Below, piece by piece: positions 33,239 to 43,120 of a stretch of 64,000 nt of DNA (position 1 is the first letter of the stretch; the number at the start of each line of letters is the position of its first letter). The notes below the pieces were generated by a model, which had not been told where the DNA came from, did not search any database, and worked only from the letters and a program-made list of their open reading frames with translations. Both the position numbers and the translations under genes were made by a program. Origin of the DNA: Cognatundibacterium griseum (GTDB lineage: Bacteria > Pseudomonadota > Gammaproteobacteria > Burkholderiales > Burkholderiaceae_D); NCBI RefSeq assembly GCF_014284195.1, contig NZ_JACOGC010000007.1:62001-126000 (forward strand). The letters are read 5' to 3'.

Positions 33239-33751
33239 TATTGTCTCCTTAAAAATTTTGTATGTAAGTTACAAGAACAGTCCGATGGAAAATTAAAGGA
33301 ACGATCGTTCTAAAAACTCAACAGGTAGTATGTCACCAGCTTAAATGCTTTAATAGCCGCTTGTACAGTTCTAGAGTAAACATTCTTAAAATGCATTCAT
33401 CCAAAACAACAAATGCGCAGCGAACACTGATCAAGGATGCGCATTATAGGTAAAACACAGATCAAAACAAGATTGGACTCGTTTTTTAAAAATCCTCAGT
33501 CACTGTCTTGACAGCATCATTTGACAAATCACTTGCCAACATCTCTGCATGTGAATATCCAAAAAGCGGTTAGCAATATTTTCCTTATCCATGAATTCAA
33601 CTCTTATTTAACAATATTTTTACGGCAGTCATCCAAGTTTACCTGTTGCTCCAATTAAAATCGCTGCTGCATATCTTCCGCCACGAAATCTTTACTTTGC
33701 GGAAGTCATCATTGTCAGAGAGGGCGCGTCCTTCCCATAAAGGAAGCTGTT
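33239..33751. other. Long intergenic region, lipase gene to binding-protein gene
   Basis: 513 bp, divergent, A/T-rich. It holds a perfect palindrome at 33299-33310 and a smaller one (CTGTC-TT-GACAG, 33503-33514). Two TTGACA hexamers (33508 and 33521) have no good -10 at proper spacing. No gene was found. Confidence 0.5.
33299..33310. promoter_or_regulatory. Candidate TetR-type operator upstream of lipase-ompW
   Basis: A perfect 12-bp palindrome, GAACGATCGTTC, 60 nt before the lipase ATG. This length and placement fit a TetR-family repressor operator. No TetR gene lies in the window. Confidence 0.35.
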
Positions 33752-34576
33752 ATGAAAATGTATCGCCTACTCACATCATTCCTGACGTTGATATCATTTT
33801 CAATCTGCCTTTCAGGATTCTGCATTGCAAACGCACAAGCACAAGCGGTCAGCGGCAGATTACAAAAAATTCTCCGGGAAAAAGAAATCCGTGTCTGTAT
33901 CTGGCCGGATTATTACGGCATTACCTTCCGCAATCCGAAAACCAAGCTGTTAAGCGGCATTGATATTGATTTAGCGTCGGAACTGGCCAAAGACCTGGGT
34001 GTTTATCCCAGATATGTCGACAGTTCTTTCCCCACGCTGATTGACAAACTGCTCAACGATGAATGCGACATCGCGATGCACGCTGTCGGCGTCACTGCCG
34101 CCAGAGCAGCGCGCCTGCAATTCAGTCAACCTTACTTGCGCAGCGATATATATGCAATCACTACAAAATCCGGAACATCGGTCAAAACCTGGGACGATAT
34201 TGACCGTCCCGGTCACATTATTGCCGTCCAGACCGGAACAATCATGGTGCCGGTCATGCAGCAAGCACTGAAGCAGGCAAAGATATTACTGGTCACGCCC
34301 CCAATGACAAGGGAGCAGGAAGTGGAATCCGGACGTGCCGACGTATTTATGACAGATTACCCATACAGCCGCCGCATGCTGGAAACGACAGACTGGGCCC
34401 GCCTTGTCGCACCGGTCAAGCCATTTCATCTGACCGACTATGCCTATGCGATTGCACCGGGCGACAAGATTTTTCTGGAGCGCATTAATCTTTTCGTCAG
34501 CACGATCAAAAAAGATGGCAGGCTTCAGGCTGCAGCAAGCAAACACAAGCTTGAACCAATTGTCGTTAAAGACTAA
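33752..34576 (+). CDS. Periplasmic binding protein, amino-acid type (SBP_bac_3)
   Basis: 274 residues. A signal peptide (ending NAQAQA) precedes a type 2 periplasmic binding fold: [61 protein letters not shown], and VQTGTIM. No ABC permease or ATPase is near. The next gene, 17 nt later, encodes a hybrid kinase with a periplasmic loop. The binding protein may therefore present its ligand to that kinase. AGGAAG stands before the start. The ligand class is inferred, not shown. Confidence 0.86.
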   Translation: MKMYRLLTSFLTLISFSICLSGFCIANAQAQAVSGRLQKILREKEIRVCIWPDYYGITFRNPKTKLLSGIDIDLASELAKDLGVYPRYVDSSFPTLIDKLLNDECDIAMHAVGVTAARAARLQFSQPYLRSDIYAITTKSGTSVKTWDDIDRPGHIIAVQTGTIMVPVMQQALKQAKILLVTPPMTREQEVESGRADVFMTDYPYSRRMLETTDWARLVAPVKPFHLTDYAYAIAPGDKIFLERINLFVSTIKKDGRLQAAASKHKLEPIVVKD

Positions 34577-34593
34577 ACGAGAACCTGCTATTT

Positions 34594-37572
34594 ATGCTGC
34601 CAATAGAACGACTGTATCAGCTGAACAGAAAATTACCGGTCTGGATGATCCTGGGGGTAATTTTCAGTGCAGGCGTTTTACTGGCAACCAGTTTTATTCT
34701 GAACCGCGATAAGGCCCAGATACTCGACGAAGCGAATACCAAAGGAGAATTACTGGCCAGGATGCTCGAGAATCATCTGACCCGGACGCTCTCCTCTATC
34801 GACAATTCACTCAACATCATTTCAGGGATACTCAACGACCAGGAAGCACAAACCCCGGGGAAACAAACCTACCGGAATATCAGCAGATTTCTGGAGGTGA
34901 CGGCGAGTAATTCAACGCATCTTCGCTCCATTTCCATCCTGGATACCCACGGTAAAATTCTGGCAAGCTCGGCCGTGCATGAAATCGGCAGGCATATCAA
35001 TTTGCACTGGATGGGATTTAACGACGGACTCACCTCAACGCTGGAAGCGGGGCGTCCTGTCTTTATCCGTGATATCCAGGAATTGGATGATCAGGGCTTC
35101 GCCGAAGAAAATCCGCATAACCGCACACATGCCCTGCCTTTTGCAAAGCAGATCCGGGTCGGCAGCATGGACGTCGTTATGCTGACGATGATCAATCCGC
35201 AATACCTGCTGGCAAATTTCAACGACATCATCGGTCCCAAAGTGAATTTCGTCACGCTGTTTGATTATCGCGGCAAAGTACTGGGAACGACCGACAATGA
35301 GCACTTCATGCTGGGGAAAAACTATCCGGAACTACCGGTATTTTCTGCGATACAAAAAGATGCTGAATTTGGCAGCCTGCACTATGTCACGAAAACGGCA
35401 GACAACGAAGACAGTTACATATTCAATTTCCGGACACCGCGTCAGTATCCGATTGTGCTCGTTACCGCCATTTCTGAAACCTATGCCATCAGCCAGTGGT
35501 ACAACAATTCCAGAAACCTGAAGTGGAGTGGCTTGATCGTTGCTGGTTTTGTGCTGCTCTGTGCCACATTACTGACCTGGTTCATGCGTTCCCGCGACAG
35601 ATTTGAAGCGGAGCTTGAATTATCGAAAATCCGGGCAGAACAGGCAAACAACGCAAAAAGCGCATTTATTTCAACAATGAGCCATGAAATCCGCACGCCC
35701 ATGAATGGCGTGATCGGCATGACCAATCTGCTCATGGAAACGCCGCTCGATCAGCGGCAAAAGGAATTTCTGAAAGTGATTGATGAATCTGCAAATGCCC
35801 TGATGTCGATCATCAATGACATTCTGGATTTTTCCAAGATAGAAGCCGGGAAAATGCAGATTGATCATTCAGAATGCGATCTGGTCAGCATTGTGGAGGC
35901 GTGTGCAGAAATCCTGACGGAGAGAGCTGAACTGAAGGATATCCGGCTCATCAGTTTTATTGATCCGAAATTACCCGGAATCATCAGCACAGATCCCGGA
36001 AGATTGCGGCAAATCTTATTGAATCTGATCGGCAATGCTATTAAATTTACCGATGCGGGGGAAGTCAGCATCGATGTCCGGGCCAGGAAACATGCACGCC
36101 ACCAAACTATCCGGTTTGAAATCCGCGATACAGGAATCGGCATTGCACCGGAAGTCATGGCACATTTATTTACTCCGTTTACGCAGGCAGACGGCTCCAT
36201 TACCCGTCGTTTTGGCGGAACCGGACTTGGACTGTCGATCTGTAAGCGTCTGGTCGAATTAATGGAAGGTGAAATCGGGGTAAATAGCGAACAGGGAAAG
36301 GGCTCCGTTTTCTGGTTTGAAATCCCGCTTCATTCCGTCAGGAACAAACCAGCTGCAATTGATGTCAACCTTCCGGAAACTGAGTTGCGGGTACTGCTCT
36401 GCCTTCCCAACCGGACTTTGTCATCCGCCATCGTGTCTTATCTGAAATCCTTTGGCATGTTGCCGGTTCTCGTCACAACCGAAGAGGACATGCGCTACAG
36501 CCTGATCGCCTATCCCGATATCGCCGCCGCGATTATCGATGAAGTGGACGATGCGAGTTTCGCAACGAAAACTGCACAGAAAATTCATCGTGACGCCCCG
36601 CAGGTTCCGATTATCCGGATCGTCAGGACAACGGCAAATGCGGAACAATCCAGAGATTCGCTGACTTCTTCCTTCCTCAGACAACCAGTAAAACAAGCAA
36701 TGCTGCGAACTGCCGTCATACAGGCTAAAGAAAATTTACGCAGTCCCAAACCGGATCCGCTATCCGGAAAAGATTCCGTTCTGACCAATCCTGCACCTCC
36801 AGTTTTAGCGCAGAAAAAACGCCTGCTGTTAGTCGAGGATAATCTGATCAATCAGAAAGTTGCCCTGCATCTGTTACAACAAATGGGATATCTCGCCGAT
36901 CTGGCACAAAACGGAAAAGAATGTCTGGAGATACTGGAGACTGGTGATTATGCACTGATACTGATGGATTGCCAGATGCCGGTCATGGATGGCTTCGAGG
37001 CTACACGCCAAATCCGTCATCTCGAAAAAAACCAGAACACGCACATTCCGGTCATTGCGCTGACAGCGAACGTCATGCAGGAAGAAAAATCTCTGTGCCT
37101 CGCAGCCGGCATGGATGACTATCTTGCCAAACCGATTAACCGGAACGATCTGGGCAGGATGTTGCAGCAATACTGGCCACAAGCACAAAGTGCCTTAATG
37201 CCCTCTGAAAATCTTCGTCCTGAAAACCTGAAAGATGTGATAAACATCCAGCGACTTCAGGAAATTACTGACAATGATCCGGAAATGCAGACCGTATTAT
37301 TAAACATGTATGCTGATTCCACCCAATCTGTGCTAGATGCGTTATCTGTCGCAATCAGCCAGGCTGATCTGCAAAAAATCAGCCAGATTGGTCATCAATT
37401 AAAGGGCGCCAGCGGTAATCTCGGTCTGCTGGAACTGGACGCTCTTGCGAACGAGCTGGAAGCGATCACGCAGCATCATGACATGACCCGGATTCATGCA
37501 CTTCAGACCTCATTGCTGCAGGCTTTCCAGCGTTTCACAGCGTATCTGGCCACGTTCAGAGTAACGACTTAA
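34594..37572 (+). CDS. Hybrid sensor histidine kinase (dCache-HisKA-HATPase-REC-HPt)
   Basis: 992 residues. Two transmembrane helices (about 20-36 and 306-328) enclose a large periplasmic dCache-like sensor. Then come HisKA with [13 protein letters not shown] (His364), an ATPase domain ([21 protein letters not shown]), a degenerate receiver lacking the acidic pocket (about 590-700), an intact receiver (Asp792 in [13 protein letters not shown]) and an HPt domain (His934 in [10 protein letters not shown]). This is an unorthodox phosphorelay kinase. The HPt output partner is not in the window. The preceding binding protein may be its sensing partner. Confidence 0.92.
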   Translation: MLPIERLYQLNRKLPVWMILGVIFSAGVLLATSFILNRDKAQILDEANTKGELLARMLENHLTRTLSSIDNSLNIISGILNDQEAQTPGKQTYRNISRFLEVTASNSTHLRSISILDTHGKILASSAVHEIGRHINLHWMGFNDGLTSTLEAGRPVFIRDIQELDDQGFAEENPHNRTHALPFAKQIRVGSMDVVMLTMINPQYLLANFNDIIGPKVNFVTLFDYRGKVLGTTDNEHFMLGKNYPELPVFSAIQKDAEFGSLHYVTKTADNEDSYIFNFRTPRQYPIVLVTAISETYAISQWYNNSRNLKWSGLIVAGFVLLCATLLTWFMRSRDRFEAELELSKIRAEQANNAKSAFISTMSHEIRTPMNGVIGMTNLLMETPLDQRQKEFLKVIDESANALMSIINDILDFSKIEAGKMQIDHSECDLVSIVEACAEILTERAELKDIRLISFIDPKLPGIISTDPGRLRQILLNLIGNAIKFTDAGEVSIDVRARKHARHQTIRFEIRDTGIGIAPEVMAHLFTPFTQADGSITRRFGGTGLGLSICKRLVELMEGEIGVNSEQGKGSVFWFEIPLHSVRNKPAAIDVNLPETELRVLLCLPNRTLSSAIVSYLKSFGMLPVLVTTEEDMRYSLIAYPDIAAAIIDEVDDASFATKTAQKIHRDAPQVPIIRIVRTTANAEQSRDSLTSSFLRQPVKQAMLRTAVIQAKENLRSPKPDPLSGKDSVLTNPAPPVLAQKKRLLLVEDNLINQKVALHLLQQMGYLADLAQNGKECLEILETGDYALILMDCQMPVMDGFEATRQIRHLEKNQNTHIPVIALTANVMQEEKSLCLAAGMDDYLAKPINRNDLGRMLQQYWPQAQSALMPSENLRPENLKDVINIQRLQEITDNDPEMQTVLLNMYADSTQSVLDALSVAISQADLQKISQIGHQLKGASGNLGLLELDALANELEAITQHHDMTRIHALQTSLLQAFQRFTAYLATFRVTT

Positions 37573-37618
37573 AGGGTATTTTGTTTTAAATCAGGTATCT
37601 GCCGGTCTGGCAGAACGT

Positions 37619-38392
37619 TCAGGCAAAATCACTGAAACAGCGTAATGACAGCCAGTACAGCAATTGTTCCTGAATATCCAGCTTATGATTCTGGCTTAGC
37701 GCATAGTCAAGCACATCGCCGATACATTGACCGTCAAACAGATAGTGCAATGCTCGGTACTGGAACTGATCCAGCTCAGTCACAGAGGCTTGCCAGTCTT
37801 GCCTCGTGACAATGCCGGCACAGGGCATATTAATCTCGATATGACTCAGATCAGCTACCGGTTTCTGATGGGCACGCCATATCGGGATACTCGCAAAATC
37901 AGCCTGATACAGCGCGGCAGCAGGATGTGGAATCAGTCGCACAGCCAAAAAATCTTTTCCTTGTCTGACAGTAGCAAGCAATATGTCTAGCTCCAGCAGC
38001 GAAGCGTCAGCCGCATAATAAGCGCGGTGGATCGCCCATTCCAAACCGGCGACATCCGGGAAATATGGATAATCTTTAACGAAATCGCTTTGACGCAAAA
38101 AATCCGGCAAGCGGTCGCCAAACCGATTCAGATCACTGGTTTCCGAAGGCGTATTCAGTCCATAGTGATAAGCCATCTGTTCAAAAAAATCGTCTCCCAC
38201 CAGTTGCAGCAACACGGGATAAGCATTACGCAAGGCTGCGCTCCAGTTTGCCAGCTGATTACCACGGTAATAGGAAAAACGTTGCACAGATTCAGGATTG
38301 CGCAACATCGCAGAAAAATCCGCCGATAACGTTTTCTGCAATAACTGCGCAGCAAAGCAGCGTTGCAGATCAGCCAGATCAGGGTAAGGCAT
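37619..38392 (-). CDS. bufC: BufC-like protein (DUF2063), bufferin operon
   Basis: 257 residues. The N-terminus [14 protein letters not shown] and [40 protein letters not shown] are typical of the DUF2063 family, the RiPP recognition partner of MNIO enzymes. It probably delivers the BufA precursor to BufB. It overlaps the end of bufB by 14 nt, so expression is coupled. No DNA-binding role is evident despite older labels for the family. Confidence 0.87.
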   Translation of the reverse strand: MPYPDLADLQRCFAAQLLQKTLSADFSAMLRNPESVQRFSYYRGNQLANWSAALRNAYPVLLQLVGDDFFEQMAYHYGLNTPSETSDLNRFGDRLPDFLRQSDFVKDYPYFPDVAGLEWAIHRAYYAADASLLELDILLATVRQGKDFLAVRLIPHPAAALYQADFASIPIWRAHQKPVADLSHIEINMPCAGIVTRQDWQASVTELDQFQYRALHYLFDGQCIGDVLDYALSQNHKLDIQEQLLYWLSLRCFSDFA

Positions 38393-39299
38393 TCATTATT
38401 TCTCTGTTTTGAGATTGCGCGGCGCTCCGGTATTGCTCTGCTTTTTGTGCCTCCGCCACCAGGACCGGCAAAGAAGGAATATGCGTATCCCATTCAAGCA
38501 GTACCGGAATTTCCGTTCCCAATAAACTGCATGACTTGCGGAATAAATCCCAGACCGGCTCGGCAACATGACTGCCATGATCATCAATCAGGCATCCGTC
38601 CATCTGCCGATGTCCGGCGAGGTGAATTTCACCGACCGATCCGGCAGGTAGCCGTGCCAAGGTCAGCAAGGCCTCTGTCGCAGACTCCTGATGATTAAGC
38701 TGATTGACATATAAATTGTTTATATCCAGCACAATCCCGCAGCCGGTACGCAGCGCCAGCTGTGCCAGAAATTCGGCCTCTGACATCTGATCATCCCGGA
38801 AACGGATATAAGTCGACACATTTTCGATCAGCACACGACGCTTCAATTGCGTCTGTAAATCGTCAATCCGGTCTGACAGTAAATTCAGGGATGATGGATT
38901 TAATGGCATCGGCAGCAGGTCATGCAAAGCTCTTCCGGCAACAGCGCCCCAGCACAGATGTTCCGAAACCAGCGCCGGTTCAATACGCTCAGCCAGACGC
39001 TGTAACCGGTCGATATGGTCTTGCCTGTATCCTTCGGCCGAGCCCAGTCCCAGCCCAACGCCGTGCAGGCTGACAGGATAATCCCTCCGCAGCGACGTCA
39101 ATACATGCAGATCGTAACCACCATCTCCGAAATAATTTTCAGAGTGCACCTCCAGCCAGGCGACATCCACCGGTTCACGCAAAAAATCCTGGTAATGCGG
39201 CACCCGCAGTCCGACTCCGGTTCCACGCAGATCCAGAGCCGCATCGCTTGAATGCTGAATTGAAAACGGATTAGCCAGCCGCGTTGTAGGTGGAGTCAT
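38379..39299 (-). CDS. bufB: BufB-like MNIO enzyme (DUF692)
   Basis: 306 residues, a TIM-barrel multinuclear non-heme iron oxidase. Landmarks are VHSENYF near the start, [58 protein letters not shown] and [13 protein letters not shown]; the acidic and His residues supply the iron ligands. MNIOs modify cysteines in precursor peptides, to thiooxazole in bufferins and to oxazolone in methanobactin. It lies between the precursor gene and its partner gene, both on the same strand. Confidence 0.88.
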   Translation of the reverse strand: MTPPTTRLANPFSIQHSSDAALDLRGTGVGLRVPHYQDFLREPVDVAWLEVHSENYFGDGGYDLHVLTSLRRDYPVSLHGVGLGLGSAEGYRQDHIDRLQRLAERIEPALVSEHLCWGAVAGRALHDLLPMPLNPSSLNLLSDRIDDLQTQLKRRVLIENVSTYIRFRDDQMSEAEFLAQLALRTGCGIVLDINNLYVNQLNHQESATEALLTLARLPAGSVGEIHLAGHRQMDGCLIDDHGSHVAEPVWDLFRKSCSLLGTEIPVLLEWDTHIPSLPVLVAEAQKAEQYRSAAQSQNREIMNALP

Positions 39300-39338
39300 A
39301 CGACAACATTGAAGATAGCGCGATACAGGTGTTCAGGC

Positions 39339-39596
39339 TCAGGAAGCCTTGGGTGCATCGGTTTTACCACCCATTTTCTCGCACGTGCCGGCCGGGACTT
39401 TTTTCCAGTCCTGGGGATTGCTATCTGTCTTTGCCTGACCTGCACAGGAATGCGAACCATCCTTGGCAGCGCAATCATTTTTCCCTGCTTTTGACACGCC
39501 ATAACATTTTTCAGTTTTAGCCGGCTCGGCTGCAGTAGCAACCGTCGTACCGAGCAAACCAGTCAAAGCTGCAGCAATCAAGGCTTTGTTATTCAT
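39339..39596 (-). CDS. bufA: Bufferin-type RiPP precursor BufA (DUF2282-like)
   Basis: 85 residues. A Sec signal peptide (1-23, ending VATAA) precedes a small Lys/Asp-rich domain with four cysteines at 31, 42, 51 and 72: [36 protein letters not shown]. This pattern, the signal peptide and the bufB and bufC neighbours fit a BufA1-type precursor whose cysteines become thiooxazoles that bind copper in the periplasm. AGGAGA lies 5 nt before the ATG. Identity as a bufferin rests on family and context; the modification is not shown. Confidence 0.87.
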   Translation of the reverse strand: MNNKALIAAALTGLLGTTVATAAEPAKTEKCYGVSKAGKNDCAAKDGSHSCAGQAKTDSNPQDWKKVPAGTCEKMGGKTDAPKAS

Positions 39597-39784
39597 GTTT
39601 ATCTCCTGAAAAGTTAAAATAAGAAATCCGGTCTGATCTGCATGAGGTGAAACAGTTCCGGATGACTGACATTTTTCCAGCTACTGAATACCTGTATGGG
39701 CAACACCAGGCCTCAACAGTTACTCATATGAATCACCAGTGCGTCTTATCCTACCATTTTTATTCTCTGAAAAACGGCCTACCG

Positions 39785-40057
39785 ATGAGTAACTCTATCC
39801 CTGAACTCAGGCAAAGTCTGGATGATTTTCTGCGGCAACAGATTACTGTCAGCCAGCTTTGCCAGTGCTGGCGAAGCAGCGATGTTTTGCTGACGCAACT
39901 GCCGCCGCAATACCGGGCCGTAATGGAAAATATCTTGCTCAGACTGGAATCCGGCAGTATGTTTACCGAAGAAAGCTGTTCCTTCAGTCAACGCGACCTG
40001 ATTACCGAACTGCACACCTGGCTGGATAAAGCCCATGCCCGTCTGCAAGCGATTTAG
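39785..40057 (+). CDS. Small conserved-looking protein of unknown function
   Basis: About 90 residues, predicted helical, with PELRQSLDDFLRQQITVSQLCQCWRSS and LITELHTWLDKAHARL. Two cysteines are close together (QLCQCW). The start is uncertain: ATG at 39785 or 39728; neither has a good ribosome site. Not recognised. It lies between the bufferin operon (divergent) and the S4-domain gene, 37 nt upstream of the latter. Confidence 0.5.
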   Translation: MSNSIPELRQSLDDFLRQQITVSQLCQCWRSSDVLLTQLPPQYRAVMENILLRLESGSMFTEESCSFSQRDLITELHTWLDKAHARLQAI

Positions 40058-40094
40058 TGTATCCTGCGCCCTTTTTTCCAATTCCTGACATCAC

Positions 40095-40313
40095 ATGCAA
40101 ATATTAGACTTCAGCCTGAGCGGCGAATACATTGAATTAAACCAATTATTAAAACTATCCGGTTTATGCGAGAGCGGCGGTGCGGGAAAAATGATTGTTG
40201 CCAGCGGTGACGTGTATGTGGATGGCCAGCAGGAACTGCGGAAAACAGCAAAAATCCGTGCCGGCCAGATGGTGGAACTGGGCGGCATCCAGATCCGGGT
40301 CCACGCTGAATAA
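40095..40313 (+). CDS. S4-like RNA-binding protein (YbcJ family)
   Basis: 72 residues forming a lone S4 domain: IELNQLLKLSGLCESGGAGKMIVASGDVYVDG and then ELRKTAKIRAGQMVELGG. YbcJ-type proteins bind RNA, possibly ribosomal. The match is full length. No strong ribosome site is seen. Confidence 0.85.
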   Translation: MQILDFSLSGEYIELNQLLKLSGLCESGGAGKMIVASGDVYVDGQQELRKTAKIRAGQMVELGGIQIRVHAE

Positions 40314-40316
40314 GAA

Positions 40317-40748
40317 TCAGGCTGATAGCTGCTGCGCGTCCTGAAGCCCTGCATCCTGACGGGATTGTGCCAGCATGAAGCGCGCCAGCATATTGTCCAT
40401 AGTATCAACGTGATGTTCAAACCAATGTGGCAACTCTTCTGCCAGACGTGCGGCAAGATCTGCCTCACCGGACGTAACCCGGCGCCGCACTTCCTGCATC
40501 ACCTCCAGTACAGCATCGTGCTCCTGCTTGTGGCAGGCTGCCGGCGGAAAAGCAGTTTCCGTCATCCAGACATTTTCCTGATCGAAATGACGGATAGAGT
40601 GTTCAATCAAGGCATCCAGACGCTGAACAAATGTGGAGGGATTATCTTCTGCCAACGCAGCGCATAATTGTACGAACTCCTGATGCGTTTCATCCATCGG
40701 TTCATAACTGAGGCTCAACCTGTCCGACCATCCCCATGCTGTTGTCAT
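40317..40748 (-). CDS. Bacteriohemerythrin-like protein
   Basis: 143 residues, a four-helix bundle. Iron ligand motifs are DETHQEF (H), HFDQENVWM (HxxxE), CHKQEHDAV (HxxxH), and EHHVDTMD. Bacteriohemerythrins bind oxygen, sense it or store iron. It is a stand-alone domain with a good ribosome site (TGGAG). It is convergent with the S4 gene with 3 nt between. Confidence 0.87.
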   Translation of the reverse strand: MTTAWGWSDRLSLSYEPMDETHQEFVQLCAALAEDNPSTFVQRLDALIEHSIRHFDQENVWMTETAFPPAACHKQEHDAVLEVMQEVRRRVTSGEADLAARLAEELPHWFEHHVDTMDNMLARFMLAQSRQDAGLQDAQQLSA

Positions 40749-40934
40749 CTCTGCTCCAGAAAAAGTGAATGCCGCAGATTATGGCTGATACAGCAGAATA
40801 TTGCTTGCGTCAGATCAGCCACAAAGCAAAACAGCGCAATCAATGCGCTGTTTTATGGGTGTATACGAATGCAGCTTGTTCACGGTCACCAGACACCGGC
40901 TAAAAACCGGTTTGCTCTGCGACAGTGATGCGGC

Positions 40935-41135
40935 TTACGCCGTTGTATTGATATTGCGACCCAGGTGAGAAGGCAGGTTGGCAATCGATTGACTGTCAGG
41001 AATCGCCTGAATCAGCGCGGTGGCATTTTCAGTCTGAATGTCATTTGCCTTTTTGAGCATGGCAATACTGACTGCCTGACTGATTCCAACATCCGCCAGT
41101 GTCGTTGCTACATTTGCTATTCCTGCAACATCCAT
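40935..41135 (-). CDS. YjfB-like putative motility protein
   Basis: 66 residues matching the short YjfB family: MDVAGIANVATTLADVGISQAVSIAMLKKANDIQ and the Ala-rich C-terminal half. AAGGAGA lies 5 nt before the ATG at 41135; longer in-frame extensions upstream are basic and not conserved. The family is often near flagellar genes and of unknown role. Confidence 0.75.
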   Translation of the reverse strand: MDVAGIANVATTLADVGISQAVSIAMLKKANDIQTENATALIQAIPDSQSIANLPSHLGRNINTTA

Positions 41136-41187
41136 GACAATTCTCCTTATCCGTCTACCCCTGTAACGGCAGAAAAAAGGGTTTTCT

Positions 41188-41727
41188 TTAGCCCGGATAT
41201 TCCTTTTTTTGAATTTTTCCATCTCGCATTACGATAAGCAACCATTCCAGAATTTCATCAGGCCGGTTCAGGTCCAGCCATGCAATACCGTCCCGCAGTC
41301 CGGGAGGCGCTGGCATGTCCGAAGCAACGGCAATCACACAAGGATCGTCGGGATACAGCGGCGGCTTTCCCAGTGCCGGGCGATGCACCTCCAGCTTGGA
41401 AATGGGTTCCCATTTGTATCCTTCAATTAATAGAATATCCGCCGCGGAAAAACGGGCAAGCAAAGTCTGCAATGCAGGCTCCGGCTCGGCATGCAGCTCC
41501 CTGGTAATCACATACCGGTATGGCGACACCAGCATCACCTCTGCGGCCCCGGCAGTGCGAAAACGGGCGCTGTCTTTTTGCGGCGGCTCAATGATGATGT
41601 CGTGATGGCTGTGTTTGACAACATTCACGCGCTGGCCTGCCGCAGTCAGCTGCCCGATCAGAAATTCCAGCAATGTCGTTTTGCCGCTTCCTGACCATCC
41701 GATAATTCCCAACAAGTTTTTGATCAT
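41188..41727 (-). CDS. mobB: Molybdopterin-guanine dinucleotide biosynthesis adaptor MobB
   Basis: 179 residues. Walker A in [20 protein letters not shown], then [29 protein letters not shown] and [11 protein letters not shown]. MobB is a GTP-binding accessory to MobA in making molybdenum cofactor. The ATG at 41727 starts at the P-loop region; the TTG at 41760 is less likely. No other molybdenum genes are near. Confidence 0.88.
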   Translation of the reverse strand: MIKNLLGIIGWSGSGKTTLLEFLIGQLTAAGQRVNVVKHSHHDIIIEPPQKDSARFRTAGAAEVMLVSPYRYVITRELHAEPEPALQTLLARFSAADILLIEGYKWEPISKLEVHRPALGKPPLYPDDPCVIAVASDMPAPPGLRDGIAWLDLNRPDEILEWLLIVMRDGKIQKKEYPG

Positions 41728-41916
41728 TTTTGTATTTTCATCATTCAGTCTGAGCAACAATTCACGAATCCGGTCTGGCCACCCAGCCTCGCTGTATTAC
41801 AGACCATAAAGTATTTATTTTTCATGCCCAAGCGGAAAAACTGTTATCACTCAGTCACTTGGCAGTCACAATCCGGTGTCAGAATCTTTCGCACTGCAAC
41901 AACCGACCCTACTCTC

Positions 41917-43041
41917 ATGCGCTTGCTTTCCAGACAACTCATCGCTTTCGTTATTGTACTGAGTAATCTCCTGGCTGCCTTTGCCATGGCTCAGGATAAT
42001 CCCATCATTATCGGTCAGGCAATTGATCTGTCCGGCCCGAATGGCAGCATTGGCCGGGATTATGTTGCCGGAATCACCACTTACTTTGACAGCCTGAATG
42101 TCAGCGGCGGCATCAACGGACGCCGTATCAAATATCTGGTGCGTGATGATCAGGGTAATCCGGCGCACTCCGCCAAAGTGGTCAGTGATTTGCTGGAAAA
42201 AGATAAAGCCGAATATTTGCTGGGTGGTATCGGCGCTGCCGTCACCGATGCTGTCATCAATGCACCTAAATTTATCCAGAGTGGCCAGACACTGTTTGCA
42301 CCCCTGATCGGATCGGTAAAAAATTATGGCAACCGCGTCCTGTTCTGGCGCCCCAGCCCTGAGCAGGAAATGCAGTACATCTTCTCTTACTTTGACAAAC
42401 TGGGCATTAAAAGCGTTGGCATTGCCGTGCAGGAAAACAGCCTGAATCAGGATATGTTTCAGTACGTGACCAATGAGGTGAAGAAACGCAAAATGCAGAT
42501 GAGCGGTATTGTTCACATCACCGCCACCCCGGCTGACGTCGACCGTGAATCCGCAGTGCTGGCAAATGCCAATCCGAATATCGTGATCGTGGTGGCTGAC
42601 ACGCTGGGCACCGGGTTGTTTCTGAAGGAATTCCGCAAACATGCACCACGCACCTTTGTCGCCGGTATGTCGCTGACGAATCTGGATACGCTGGCCGAAG
42701 TAGCCGGGCCGAAAAATCTGGAGTGGACAGTATTTTCGCAAGTGGTGCCGAACCCGCAGGGGAAAAAATCCATCATCCAGCTCGATCACAACAATATGAT
42801 GAAAAAATTCCGTGACGAGGATTTGTCCGCCCTGACCTTCGAAGGATTCGTGGTTGCAAAAACACTGGTCAAAGGAATTCATTTATCCAAAGCCGGACGG
42901 GATGGCCTGCAGACGCTGGCTGCGCAGAAAGGCACGATGGATCTGGGCGGGATTCTGCTGACGCCGGGTGAAGGAACTTACCGGATGTCTTCGTATGTGG
43001 ATATCGCGCTGTTCCGCAAAGGCGGCGGCCTGATGTTCTGA
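41917..43041 (+). CDS. Branched-chain-type ABC substrate-binding protein (Peripla_BP_6)
   Basis: 374 residues. A signal peptide (FAMAQD) is followed by the type 1 periplasmic fold: IIIGQAIDLSGPNG, DYVAGITTYFDSLNVSGGINGRRI, VVSDLLEKDKAEYLLGGIGAAV, then GTGLFLKEFRKH. No transporter genes lie next to it. It may share a LIV-type system elsewhere or act as a sensor. The start at 41917 is preferred because the in-frame region upstream is not signal-like. Confidence 0.83.
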   Translation: MRLLSRQLIAFVIVLSNLLAAFAMAQDNPIIIGQAIDLSGPNGSIGRDYVAGITTYFDSLNVSGGINGRRIKYLVRDDQGNPAHSAKVVSDLLEKDKAEYLLGGIGAAVTDAVINAPKFIQSGQTLFAPLIGSVKNYGNRVLFWRPSPEQEMQYIFSYFDKLGIKSVGIAVQENSLNQDMFQYVTNEVKKRKMQMSGIVHITATPADVDRESAVLANANPNIVIVVADTLGTGLFLKEFRKHAPRTFVAGMSLTNLDTLAEVAGPKNLEWTVFSQVVPNPQGKKSIIQLDHNNMMKKFRDEDLSALTFEGFVVAKTLVKGIHLSKAGRDGLQTLAAQKGTMDLGGILLTPGEGTYRMSSYVDIALFRKGGGLMF

Positions 43042-43060
43042 TGCCGATTGATCCCACCAG

Positions 43061-43093
43061 AAAAAATGCCCTCTGAACAGAGGGCATTTTTTT
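43061..43093. terminator. Bidirectional terminator (binding protein / ppc)
   Basis: Stem ATGCCCTCT (43066-43074) and AGAGGGCAT (43079-43087), loop GAAC, flanked by A and T runs. It works for both convergent genes. Confidence 0.93.
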
Positions 43094-43120
43094 ATACTTA
43101 GCGCACCGGCGAAACCCGGC

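Noticed and set aside
33503-33514. CTGTC-TT-GACAG palindrome as a LexA box
   Set aside because: The spacing between CTGT and ACAG is 4 nt, not the 8 nt of a LexA site.
41866-42882. 338-residue open frame opposite the branched-chain-type binding protein
   Set aside because: The plus strand has a signal peptide and full family match; the reverse frame has none.
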